Assembly: GCF_007750855.1 (NCBI RefSeq)
Contig: NZ_CP036291.1
Span: 4,216,001-4,280,000 of the forward strand
Source of the DNA: Pirellulimonas nuda
Lineage (GTDB): Bacteria; Planctomycetota; Planctomycetia; Pirellulales; Lacipirellulaceae
DNA: 64,000 nucleotides
Direction: 5' to 3'
Under the pieces are notes generated by a model that saw only the letters and a list, made by a program, of their open reading frames with translations, was not told where the DNA came from and searched no databases. Of the stretch, positions 43,625-51,423 are shown in pieces (the stretch's first letter is position 1; the number at the start of each line of letters is the position of its first letter). A program made the position numbers and the translations under genes.

Positions 43625-44950
43625 ATGCCGCCCCAATTGATCAGCTTCTTCGGCCTGTTCGTGATGATCGGCCTGGCGTGGCTGATGAGCGCCCACAAGA
43701 CGCGGGTGAGCTGGCGGGTGGTGATCGCGGGGCTGGCGCTGCAGTTCGTCTTTGCACTGCTGATCCTGAAGACCCAGTGGGGCGTTTATCTGTTCGAACA
43801 ACTGGGGGAGGTGTTCAACCGGTTGCTGCTCTACATCGAAGAGGGCGCCTCGCTGATGTTCAGCGTGAACGCCCGCCAGGAAGACCCAGAATTGCCCCCC
43901 AGGTTCCTGCTGCTGCGGACGTTCGCCTTCGGCGTGTTGCCGACCATCATCGTGTTTTCTTCTTTGATGTCGATCCTTTACCACCTGGGGATCATGCAAC
44001 GCGTGATCGGCGCCCTTGCTTGGGTGATGCGGAGAACGCTCGGAACCTCGGGCGCCGAGACCCTCTCCGCCGCGGCCAACATCTTCGTTGGCCAGACCGA
44101 GGCGCCCCTGGTGATCCGGCCGTACGTGGCCACGATGACCATGTCGGAGTTGATGGTGGTGATGGTAGGGGGTTTCGCGACGATCGCCGGCGGCGTGCTG
44201 GCGATCTACGTCCAACTGCTGGGCCCCGGGTACGCGGGGCACCTGCTGACCGCGTCGGTCATCTCTGCCCCGGCCGCGCTGCTGATCGCCAAGGTCTTGC
44301 AGCCCGAGGTCGACCACCCGGTGACGGCCGACCCTTCACGGGCCGGGCTCGTGGAGGAGCCCACTCCAGCAGGCCCAACCGCCAGCAGCGAGCCGGAGAC
44401 CCCTAAGCCCGAGATGCCCCGTGCCGGCAACGTGCTGGAAGCCGCGGCCGAGGGCGCCTCGTCTGGCATGGCGCTTGCGCTGAACGTCGCGGCGATGCTC
44501 ATCACGTTTGTGGCGCTCGTGGCGATGCTTAACGGCATCGTCGGCTGGGCGGGAGGCCGGTTCGGCTTCACCGGCGACGACGCCTGGACCCTGCAGCAGG
44601 GCTTCGGGTACGGCTTCGCTCCGCTCGCCTGGGCGATGGGCATCCAGTGGTCCGAATGCGTCGCTGCGGGGGCGATGCTCGGCGAGAAGATGGTGCTTAA
44701 CGAGTTCTACGCCTACCTCTCGCTCTCCAACGCCGTAAAGCAAGAAACCCTTAGCCCCCGCACCATCACTATCCTTACCTACGCGCTGTGTGGCTTCGCC
44801 AACTTCAGCTCCATCGGAATCCAGCTCGGCGGCATCGGCGGCATCGCCCCCCAGCGACGCAGCGACCTGGCCAAGCTCGGCCTCCGCGCCATGCTGGGCG
44901 GCACCCTGGCCGCCTTCATGACCGCCTGCATCGCGGGCATCTTGCTCTAG
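43625..44950 (+). CDS. Concentrative nucleoside transporter (NupC/CNT family)
   Basis: 441 residues from the ATG at 43625. About eight to ten membrane helices. The CNT signature FVGQTEAPLVIRPY, the GFATIAGGVLAIYV segment and NFSSIGIQLGGIGGIAP close to the C-terminus are conserved. It imports nucleosides with Na+ or H+. A hydrophilic insert around 240-270 (EEPTPAGPTASSEPETPKPE) is an oddity. Its position between upp and hpt fits nucleoside uptake. Confidence 0.92.
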   Translation: MPPQLISFFGLFVMIGLAWLMSAHKTRVSWRVVIAGLALQFVFALLILKTQWGVYLFEQLGEVFNRLLLYIEEGASLMFSVNARQEDPELPPRFLLLRTFAFGVLPTIIVFSSLMSILYHLGIMQRVIGALAWVMRRTLGTSGAETLSAAANIFVGQTEAPLVIRPYVATMTMSELMVVMVGGFATIAGGVLAIYVQLLGPGYAGHLLTASVISAPAALLIAKVLQPEVDHPVTADPSRAGLVEEPTPAGPTASSEPETPKPEMPRAGNVLEAAAEGASSGMALALNVAAMLITFVALVAMLNGIVGWAGGRFGFTGDDAWTLQQGFGYGFAPLAWAMGIQWSECVAAGAMLGEKMVLNEFYAYLSLSNAVKQETLSPRTITILTYALCGFANFSSIGIQLGGIGGIAPQRRSDLAKLGLRAMLGGTLAAFMTACIAGILL

Positions 44951-44952
44951 TT

Positions 44953-45073
44953 GTCCGTGGTCAGTGGTCCGTCGTCAGTTGGACGTGGGGAAGCTAACGC
45001 CGGCTTGAGTCACTCTGAGAATCTAAGAATCTACGATCGACCGACAACGGGCGACGGACAACTGACAACGGAC
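44953..45073. repeat. Inverted heptanucleotide arrays between the CNT gene and hpt
   Basis: Left array (44953-44980) is four 7-nt units of the form GTCCGTG/GTCAGTG/GTCCGTC/GTCAGTT. The right array (45039-45073) has five units of the complementary form (GACCGAC, AACGGGC, GACGGAC, AACTGAC, AACGGAC). They start 2 nt after the transporter stop and end 6 nt before the hpt ATG. If read as protein they give a false N-terminal extension of hpt. Confidence 0.85.
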
Positions 45074-45079
45074 CATTCC

Positions 45080-45616
45080 ATGAAAACGCTTCTCTCCGAA
45101 CAACAGCTCCACGACGGCGTCCAGCGGATGGCTCGCGAGATCGCCGAAACCTACGCCGATCGGCACCTGACCATCATCGCGGTGCTCACCGGCAGCCTGG
45201 TCCTGGTGGCAGACCTCATCCGGCTCATCGACCTGCCGATGCGGCTCGGCGTGATTAGCGCCAGCAGCTACCGCGGCGCCACGACCACTCGCGGCGAGCT
45301 GGTGATCAACGCGGAGAAGATGGTCGACATCGCCGATCGCGACGTGCTGCTGGTCGACGACATCTTCGACACCGGCCACACGCTGGTGAAGGTGATGGAG
45401 AAGATGCAGGACCACGGGCCCACGTCGCTCCGCAGCGCGGTGCTGCTGCGCAAGGCGGCCCGCCAAGAAGTGGACTACACCCCCGACTTCATCGGCTTCG
45501 ACATCCCCGACGAGTTCGTGGTCGGCTACGGCCTCGACTTCGAGGACCTGTACCGCAACCTCCCGTCGCTGGTGGCGCTCGAGCCCATCGACCTGGTCCA
45601 GCACCACGCAGACTAG
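45080..45616 (+). CDS. hpt: Hypoxanthine phosphoribosyltransferase
   Basis: 178 residues from the ATG at 45080, a normal HPRT length. The frame extends upstream to 44951, but that part is translated repeat. LTGSLVLVADLIR, SYRGATTTRGEL and the PRPP motif VLLVDDIFDTGHTL are diagnostic, as is FIGFDIPDEFVVGYG near the C-terminus. It makes IMP or GMP from hypoxanthine or guanine released by the purine phosphorylases encoded nearby. Confidence 0.95.
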   Translation: MKTLLSEQQLHDGVQRMAREIAETYADRHLTIIAVLTGSLVLVADLIRLIDLPMRLGVISASSYRGATTTRGELVINAEKMVDIADRDVLLVDDIFDTGHTLVKVMEKMQDHGPTSLRSAVLLRKAARQEVDYTPDFIGFDIPDEFVVGYGLDFEDLYRNLPSLVALEPIDLVQHHAD

Positions 45617-45649
45617 TAGCAGCGCGTCGCTGCTCAACGCCCAATAGCA

Positions 45650-45666
45650 GCCGACCTAAGGTCGGC
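45650..45666. terminator. Bidirectional hairpin between hpt and cdd
   Basis: GCCGACC/GGTCGGC with a TAA loop, a perfect 7-bp stem lying between the convergent hpt and cdd genes and covering the cdd stop codon. No T-tract follows on either strand. It would be a weak terminator, or an mRNA 3'-end element. Confidence 0.45.
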
Positions 45667-46072
45667 GCGTCCCACCCAGCGCCGCCGGACCAAAGCTCTC
45701 GGGAAGCAGCTCCGAGAGCAGGACTTCGCGCGTCACCCTTCCCGAGGCAGAGTCGACGCACAGCACGGTCATCGCGCTGCCAAACTCATTGAGAAACTGC
45801 CGACAAGCCCCGCACGGCGCCGCGCCCCCCTCGGTGGCGACCGCGACGGCCACGATCCCGCGCGCCCCCGCGGCGACCGCCGCGCCCGCCGCCACGCGCT
45901 CGGCACAAAGCGTCAGCCCGTAGGAAGCGTTCTCCACGTTGGCGCCGGCCACTACGCCTCCGTTGTCCGTTAGCAACGCGGCGCCGACCAGGAAGTTGGA
46001 GTACGGGGCATACGCGTTTCCGCGCGCGGCGATCGCGGAGTCGATCAGGGTTTGTTGCTGCTGGGGGGTCAT
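45656..46072 (-). CDS. cdd: Cytidine deaminase
   Basis: 138 residues, homotetrameric length. ANVENASYGLTLCAERVAAG carries the first zinc Cys and catalytic Glu, and PCGACRQFLNEF the other two zinc Cys. It deaminates cytidine and deoxycytidine to uridine forms. The start is 61 nt after the end of deoA in the same direction, so deoA and cdd are likely co-transcribed. Confidence 0.95.
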   Translation of the reverse strand: MTPQQQQTLIDSAIAARGNAYAPYSNFLVGAALLTDNGGVVAGANVENASYGLTLCAERVAAGAAVAAGARGIVAVAVATEGGAAPCGACRQFLNEFGSAMTVLCVDSASGRVTREVLLSELLPESFGPAALGGTRRP

Positions 46073-46132
46073 CGAGGGTCCGCTCCGGCGGCTTGAGTGC
46101 TTGGCGGCTTGGGGTCTTGGCGGTTTGGGGGC

Positions 46133-47416
46133 TTACGCCGTGACCCGCTGAATCACCAGCGGCGGGGGCGACGTGGTTTGGTCGGCGATCGTGATTGCCC
46201 GGCGGACAGCGGCCGTGGCGCCCGTCTCATCTTTCTTGCGGGCGAACAAGCCGACGATCGGCTGACCCGCCTCGACGCGGTCGCCGATCCGGACCAGCAT
46301 CTCCAGCCCGACCGCCGGGTCGATGGCGTCTTCTAGCTTCTGCCGCCCCCCCCCCAGGCCGATGATCGCCCAGCCGAGCTTCTCGGTATCGATCCTGGCG
46401 ATCGTTCCCGCACGCTCGGCGGTCACCATCGTTTCGGGCGCCCGCGGCAGCTCCGCATCAGGGTCGCCATCCTGACAGATGACCATCTCGCGGTACTTCT
46501 GCATCGCCGTGCCGTCGTCCAACGAGCCGGCAAGCGCCGCGCGACCCTCCTCCAGGGTCCCCTTGCCGGCGAGCGAGAACAGCTCGGCGCCAAGCTCGAC
46601 CGTCAGCTCCCGCAGGTCGCCGGGCCCGGCGCCCGCGAGGCACGCGACCGACTCCTGCACCTCCACCGCGTTGCCGCACATCCGTCCCAATGGCTGGTTC
46701 ATGTCGGTCACCAGCGCGGTGCAGGCCACCCCCATCCGCGCCGCGGTGGCGGTGAGCGATTCGGCCAGCGCCAAGGCGTCCGCGGTGGTCTTCATGAACG
46801 CCCCGCTGCCGCACTTCACGTCCAGCACCAACGCGTCGAGCCCCTCGGCCAGCTTCTTGCTCATGATGCTGGCGGTGATCAGCGGGATCGAGGGCACGGT
46901 GCCTGTTACATCCCGTAGGGCGTACAGTTTGCGGTCCGCGGGGGCGAGCTGGCTGGACGCGGCGCAGATCACGCAGCCGACCTTGTCAACAACGCCGCGC
47001 GCCTCGTCCATGGAGAGCCCCGTGCGGAACCCCGGGATCGCTTCGAGCTTGTCGAGCGTCCCCCCGGTCGCGCCGAGCCCCCGGCCAGAGATCATCGGCA
47101 CCGCCATCCCGCACGCCGCCAAGGCGGGCGCCAAGATCAACGAGACCTTGTCGCCGATGCCGCCGCTGGAGTGCTTGTCGACCTTCGGCGGCCCCCCGGC
47201 GGGCCAAGAAAACACCTCGCCGCTGCGGAGCATCGCCTCGGTCAGCGCCGCGGTTTCTTCGGCCGTCATCCCCCGGCAAGCCACGGCCATCGCCCAAGCC
47301 GCCATCTGGTAGTCGGGCACGTCACCGACGGCGTAGCCGGCCACCAGCCCCGCGATCTCTTCGCCTGCCAGCTCGGCGCCATCGCGTTTGCGGGCGATTA
47401 GTTCGACGATGTTCAT
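46133..47416 (-). CDS. deoA: Thymidine/pyrimidine-nucleoside phosphorylase
   Basis: 427 residues. DKHSSGGIGDKVSLILAPAL is the phosphate-binding signature, followed by LDKLEAIPGFRTGLS and VLDVKCGSGAFMKT. It cleaves thymidine or deoxyuridine (and maybe uridine) to base and pentose-1-phosphate. Whether it is deoA or pdp type cannot be separated by eye. It lies after an inverted-repeat element downstream of the purine phosphorylase. Confidence 0.93.
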   Translation of the reverse strand: MNIVELIARKRDGAELAGEEIAGLVAGYAVGDVPDYQMAAWAMAVACRGMTAEETAALTEAMLRSGEVFSWPAGGPPKVDKHSSGGIGDKVSLILAPALAACGMAVPMISGRGLGATGGTLDKLEAIPGFRTGLSMDEARGVVDKVGCVICAASSQLAPADRKLYALRDVTGTVPSIPLITASIMSKKLAEGLDALVLDVKCGSGAFMKTTADALALAESLTATAARMGVACTALVTDMNQPLGRMCGNAVEVQESVACLAGAGPGDLRELTVELGAELFSLAGKGTLEEGRAALAGSLDDGTAMQKYREMVICQDGDPDAELPRAPETMVTAERAGTIARIDTEKLGWAIIGLGGGRQKLEDAIDPAVGLEMLVRIGDRVEAGQPIVGLFARKKDETGATAAVRRAITIADQTTSPPPLVIQRVTA

Positions 47417-47444
47417 GGCAGAACCTGATTCAAACGCCTAAGAA

Positions 47445-47640
47445 GACGGACGGAAGATGGCCACAAGAAGGCACAAAAAGCACAAAGAAACAATCGCCGA
47501 TTTATGGCCCCCCTTACGCAGAGAAAGCAGTGGGGTGCTTGTAGGCACATCAGGACCTTGCCGTGATCGCTTCCTAAGCTTCTTTGTGCTTTTTCGTGCC
47601 TTTTTGTGGCCACCGTTCGTCCGTGCTATCCTTGGTCAAA
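47445..47640. repeat. Mosaic inverted-repeat element between punA and deoA
   Basis: The left arm (GACGGACGGAAGATGGCCAC, 47445 on, then AGAAGGCACAAAAAGCACAAA) is complementary to the right arm (47579-47625, CTTTGTGCTTTTTCGTGCC and TTTTGTGGCC), over more than 35 nt. It ends 6 nt before the phosphorylase stop and lies 28 nt from the deoA start. Confidence 0.86.
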
Positions 47641-47646
47641 TGTGAT

Positions 47647-48456
47647 TTATCTTGTGGCAATGACGCCGAGGATCACGGCCCGCACCCGCTCGGCCGCGGC
47701 GGCCGCGGCGTCGGCGACCTGCTCGCCGGTTGTCTCGCCGAGGTCGTCGGGCGAGCAGGCGTTGGTGATCACGGAGAGGCCCAGCACGCGCATGCCGGCG
47801 TGGACCGCGGCGATCACCTCGGGGACGGTCGACATCCCGACCGCGTCGGCGCCCAGTTGGCGGACCATGCGGTACTCGGCCCGCGTCTCGTAGGTGGGTC
47901 CCAGCATGCCGGCGTAGACGCCTTGCTGGAGGGGGATGCCGGCGGTCATCGCCGCCCGTAGGGCGGCGGCTATGAGCGCCTTGTCGTAGGGGGCGCTCAT
48001 GTCGGGGAATCTTGGGCCGATCGACTCGTCGTTCTCGCCCACCAGCGGGTTGCGGAACTTCAGGTTGATCTGGTCGTCGATCAGCATCAGGTCGCCGACA
48101 CGGTAACGCGGGTTCACCCCCCCCGCGGCGTTGGTCACGACCAGCGTGCCTGCGCCCAGGCGGTGCATCAGGCGCACGGGCAGAACAACCTTCTCGATCG
48201 GCCACCCCTCGTACAGGTGGAACCGCCCCTGCATGGCCACCACCGGCTTGCCGCCAAGCCAGCCACAAATCAACCGGCCGGCGTGGCCGATGGCGGTCGA
48301 ACGCGCGAAGCCCGGAACCTCTGCGTAGGGGACGACGACCGGTTCAGCAATCGCATCGGCCACCGCGCCCAGGCCCGAGCCGAGTATCAAGCCGAGGTCC
48401 GGTTCATGCGGCCAGCGCGAGCGAACGGCGTCGAAGGCGTGTTGGAGGGGGTTCAT
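47647..48456 (-). CDS. Purine nucleoside phosphorylase (trimeric, first copy)
   Basis: 269 residues from the ATG at 48456. An ATG at 48480 adds eight residues. GLILGSGLGAVADAI is the phosphate loop, LVVTNAAGGVNP the base-site loop and ADAVGMSTVPEVIAA the ribose/purine segment of NP-I trimeric enzymes. It releases purine base and ribose-1-phosphate or deoxyribose-1-phosphate. It is a clear paralog of the adjacent gene, probably by old tandem duplication. Confidence 0.93.
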   Translation of the reverse strand: MNPLQHAFDAVRSRWPHEPDLGLILGSGLGAVADAIAEPVVVPYAEVPGFARSTAIGHAGRLICGWLGGKPVVAMQGRFHLYEGWPIEKVVLPVRLMHRLGAGTLVVTNAAGGVNPRYRVGDLMLIDDQINLKFRNPLVGENDESIGPRFPDMSAPYDKALIAAALRAAMTAGIPLQQGVYAGMLGPTYETRAEYRMVRQLGADAVGMSTVPEVIAAVHAGMRVLGLSVITNACSPDDLGETTGEQVADAAAAAAERVRAVILGVIATR

Positions 48457-48481
48457 GAAACAGCTCAGATTGCGAGTCAAA

Positions 48482-48555
48482 GAATGGAACGCGGGGCGCC
48501 GCAGATGAAACGGATCCGCGCGGATTAGTCATCCGCTGTCATCCGCGTCCTATTC
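48482..48555. repeat. Short inverted-repeat element between the two phosphorylase genes
   Basis: GAATGGAACGCGG (48482) is nearly complementary to CCGCGTCCTATTC (48543), with paired GGATCC/GGAT-type sequence between. The right arm unit (ATCCGCGTCCTATTC) also occurs inside the elements at 17323, 18522 (as ATCTGCGTCCTATTC) and 54696. It ends 21 nt before the second phosphorylase stop. Confidence 0.6.
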
Positions 48556-48576
48556 GTAGACCGGCCAGATGATTAT

Positions 48577-49410
48577 CTAGTGCGTCGCCGCTTCGTAGGC
48601 CAGAACGCCCTCGACCAGCATCCGCAGCTTCGGCTCGGCGCTATTGGCCGTGGCGATGATCTTCTGCACATCCGCTACTTCCAGCGAATCGGGGAAACAG
48701 AGGTCGGTCACCACGCTCATCCCCAGCACCCGCATGCCGCAGTGAACCGCGACGATCACCTCAGGGACGGTCGACATCCCGACCACGTCGGCGCCCATTT
48801 GCCGCAGCATGCGGTACTCGGCGCGGGTCTCGAGGTTGGGCCCGGTCACGGCAACCATCACGCCCCGCTGGGCGACGAAGTCGTTCTTGCGCGCCACTGC
48901 CAGGCCCGCCTCGATCAGCTCCGCGGTGTAAGGGGCCGCCATGTCCGGGAAACGCGGGCCGAGGCGGTCGTCGTTCACGCCGACCAGCGGGTTGTCCCCC
49001 ATCAGGTTGATGTGGTCGTCGATCAGCATGACGTCGCCCAGCTTGTAGAGCGGGTTCATCCCGCCGACCGCCTGGGTGACGATCAGCAGGTCGGCGCCCA
49101 GTTCTTTCGCCACCCGCACCGGCAGCGTGATCTGCTTGAGCGGGTAGCCCTCGTACTGATGGAAACGCCCCTCCATGGCGATGATCGGCACCCCCTGAAG
49201 CGTGCCGCACACCAGCCGGCCGGCGTGGCTGATTGCGGTCGAGACCGGGAAGTGCGGAACTTCCTCGTAGGGGATCGCGGCCTCGACCTCGATCCGCTCT
49301 GCGAACGAGCCCAGGCCGGTGCCAAGGATCACCAGGGCGCGGGGCGGGGTCGGCCATTTCTCGCGGATCGCGGCGGCCGATTCTTGGATCTTGTCGTACA
49401 GGTCGAGCAT
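48577..49410 (-). CDS. Purine nucleoside phosphorylase (trimeric, second copy)
   Basis: 277 residues. The same signatures appear as in the neighbour: LVILGTGLGSFAERIE, LLIVTQAVGGMNP and ADVVGMSTVPEVIVA. In the base-site loop the first copy has NAAGGVNP and this one QAVGGMNP (Asn-Ala replaced by Gln-Ala-Val), so substrate preference may differ. Both copies keep STVPE. It lies after a REP-like doublet downstream of deoC. Confidence 0.93.
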   Translation of the reverse strand: MLDLYDKIQESAAAIREKWPTPPRALVILGTGLGSFAERIEVEAAIPYEEVPHFPVSTAISHAGRLVCGTLQGVPIIAMEGRFHQYEGYPLKQITLPVRVAKELGADLLIVTQAVGGMNPLYKLGDVMLIDDHINLMGDNPLVGVNDDRLGPRFPDMAAPYTAELIEAGLAVARKNDFVAQRGVMVAVTGPNLETRAEYRMLRQMGADVVGMSTVPEVIVAVHCGMRVLGMSVVTDLCFPDSLEVADVQKIIATANSAEPKLRMLVEGVLAYEAATH

Positions 49411-49439
49411 AGCAAGCGTCGCAGTTCTCTGATGATCCG

Positions 49440-49635
49440 GGCGAGCCGCCGGCGTCAGCCGACGGAGTTCTTCAACGAGGGAAACCCTCCCCAGAGAAAG
49501 CGTACCAAATGGCTGGCGGATTTCGAGGCTTGGCGCCAGCCCACGGGGTCGCCCACAGCAAGTGAGTCGACGTGCGCGCGATCGCTGGGGGGTGTTTGAG
49601 GCTTTGCCTCTGGCGGCTTACGCCGACGGCTCGCC
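49440..49635. repeat. REP-like hairpin doublet between deoC and purine phosphorylase
   Basis: Unit 49440-49467 and the complement of unit 49608-49635 share GGCGAGCCG, a GGCG-T(A/C)A-GCCG stem-loop, and a final GAG. In the left unit eight positions pair around a GTCA loop with one mismatch. The right unit ends 1 nt before the deoC stop. The same unit type forms the doublet at 37933-38048. Confidence 0.78.
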
Positions 49636-49636
49636 T

Positions 49637-50344
49637 TTAGTACGCGGCGTCCGAGCGCTCGCCGGCGGCGATCGCCTGGGTGGCGCTGGTGCCCAGCCTG
49701 GTGGCGCCCAGCGCCACCAGCCGCTGCGCGTCTGCCAGCGAGCGGATGCCGCCCGACGCCTTGACCGCCACGGCCGGCGAGCAGACGCGACGCATCAGCG
49801 CGATGTCGTGCTCCGTGGCCCCCGTAGCGACCAGGTTCCCCGCGGCGTCCTTCACCATGCCGAAGCCGGTTGAGGTCTTTACAAACGCGGCGCCCGCCCG
49901 CTCGGAGAGCTCACACAGCTTCGTTTTTTCTACGTCGGAGGGGAGCAGCCCCGTCTCGAAGATCACCTTGGTAATCGCGTCCAACTCCCCGGCCGCTTCG
50001 ACAACGGCGCGGATGTCGGCCAGCACGTAGTCCCAGTCGCCCGAGAAGACGCGTCCCAGGTTCACCACCACGTCGACCTCGCCGGCGCCCGCGCGGCACG
50101 CCTCGCGCGTCTCCGCGACCTTTACGGAAGTGGTGGTGCCGCCGTGGGGGAAGCCGATCACCGTGCTGGGAACCACGTCCGATCCGGCCAGCAGTTCCGC
50201 CGCCAGCCGCACGTACGACGGCTTCACGCACACGCTCGCCACGCCCAGGCGCGTGCAGAGCTCGCAAGCGGCACGGAGCTCGGCCTGACCGTGTGTGGGG
50301 TGGAGCACGGCGTGGTCGATCATAGAAACAAGGGACTGGCTCAT
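49637..50344 (-). CDS. deoC: Deoxyribose-phosphate aldolase
   Basis: 235 residues. MIDHAVLHPT is the N-terminal strand, TKVIFETGLLP contains a catalytic-site Lys, and FVKTSTGFG contains the Schiff-base Lys. KASGGIRSLADAQRLVALGA is the phosphate site. It splits 2-deoxyribose-5-phosphate to glyceraldehyde-3-phosphate and acetaldehyde. No phosphopentomutase (deoB) is seen in the window. Its start overlaps the stop of a secreted EEP nuclease gene by 4 nt (ATGA). Confidence 0.94.
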   Translation of the reverse strand: MSQSLVSMIDHAVLHPTHGQAELRAACELCTRLGVASVCVKPSYVRLAAELLAGSDVVPSTVIGFPHGGTTTSVKVAETREACRAGAGEVDVVVNLGRVFSGDWDYVLADIRAVVEAAGELDAITKVIFETGLLPSDVEKTKLCELSERAGAAFVKTSTGFGMVKDAAGNLVATGATEHDIALMRRVCSPAVAVKASGGIRSLADAQRLVALGATRLGTSATQAIAAGERSDAAY

Positions 50345-51423
50345 CCTCCGGCCCCCCTTACGACGGTCCCGTTGCTGACCGGGGGGAGCAGCAGATCGAG
50401 CACGACCGGGAAGTGGTCGGACGTGTCGTGCGGCGTGCAGTGGCTGATGAACGCGCGATTGACGAACGGTTTGAGGTCTTTGGCGAACAGGATGTGGTCG
50501 ATCATCGTGTGCACGTCCCCCGGGTCGTCGAAGCCGTTCTCGTTGAAGTCCCAGTTCGAGGAGTAGCGGTCCTGCTTCCTCGGGATCAGCGCTGCGGCAT
50601 TAATTAGCTCATCGCCGGGGCGTTTGGGGTCGAAGTCCTTTAGATTGCGGATCACCTTGGTCACGGTGTCGCGTGAGTCGTCGCCGTCCGCGACTTCGGC
50701 GTCGTAGTCGTTCAGGTCTCCCATCACGATCGGCTCGTAGCCCCGGCGGACGATCTCGCTCTGCAAGATCCGCTGGGCCACGATCGATTCCGCCATCCGC
50801 TTGCTGTTGGCCGCTTCATCGGAGGGGTTCGACTTGAGGTGCAGCCCCAGGAAGCCCAGCTTGTGCCCCGCCACCGTGAAGTAGTAGACGGCGTTGCGTG
50901 ATACAGAAGTCGACTGCCGGCGGGGCGATTCGCCGTTGTAGCCCGGCGCCGAGTACCACGCGCGCCAGGTGGGGTCTTCGGCCTCGGAGTTGATCGTGCG
51001 GATCTTCTCCCCCTCCACCACGTCCGGCTTGAGCCGCGTGATGTAGCAGACGTCCATGCCGGAGTAGGTGTCGCTGTTCTCTACGTGGTAGCCGCGGTAG
51101 TCGGTCATCCCCTTGTCGTGGAGGATGCCCAGCAGCATGTCGACCGACTCGCGGCTGATGACTTCCTCGAGGCCGATAATGTCGGGCGAGAGCGTCTCGA
51201 TGACTGCGGCCACCCGCTCGTGGTGGGCGATGCGTGCGGGGTCGAACCGGTAGCGATCGAACTGCCCCTGCCGCACGCCTGGCGCCTTGAGCACCTCGCA
51301 GTTGAAGGCGACGATCCGCAGCGGCGTGGCCTGCTCCGCCAGCGATGCGTGGCACGCCAGGAGCGAAAGCAGCAGGGCGTAGATTGATTTCACAGAGGGG
51401 TCCAGGCGTTTCGGGTTACTCAT
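50341..51423 (-). CDS. Secreted endonuclease/exonuclease/phosphatase (EEP) family protein, second copy
   Basis: 360 residues. The signal peptide (IYALLLSLLACHASLA) is followed by RIVAFNCEVL, DIIGLEEVISRE (metal Glu), LGLHLKSNPSD, IVMGDLNDYDAE, TMIDHILFAKDLKP and the closing TSDHFPVVLDLL: the complete EEP catalytic set. It overlaps the DUF1559 gene by 8 nt upstream and deoC by 4 nt downstream, so the three are surely co-translated. A secreted DNase feeding deoxynucleoside catabolism is a reasonable inference; phosphodiesterase on other substrates is the alternative. Confidence 0.9.
   Translation of the reverse strand: MSNPKRLDPSVKSIYALLLSLLACHASLAEQATPLRIVAFNCEVLKAPGVRQGQFDRYRFDPARIAHHERVAAVIETLSPDIIGLEEVISRESVDMLLGILHDKGMTDYRGYHVENSDTYSGMDVCYITRLKPDVVEGEKIRTINSEAEDPTWRAWYSAPGYNGESPRRQSTSVSRNAVYYFTVAGHKLGFLGLHLKSNPSDEAANSKRMAESIVAQRILQSEIVRRGYEPIVMGDLNDYDAEVADGDDSRDTVTKVIRNLKDFDPKRPGDELINAAALIPRKQDRYSSNWDFNENGFDDPGDVHTMIDHILFAKDLKPFVNRAFISHCTPHDTSDHFPVVLDLLLPPVSNGTVVRGAGG

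Noticed and set aside
44951-45079. N-terminal extension of hpt
   Set aside because: It is made of translated heptamer repeats. Family length supports the start at 45080.
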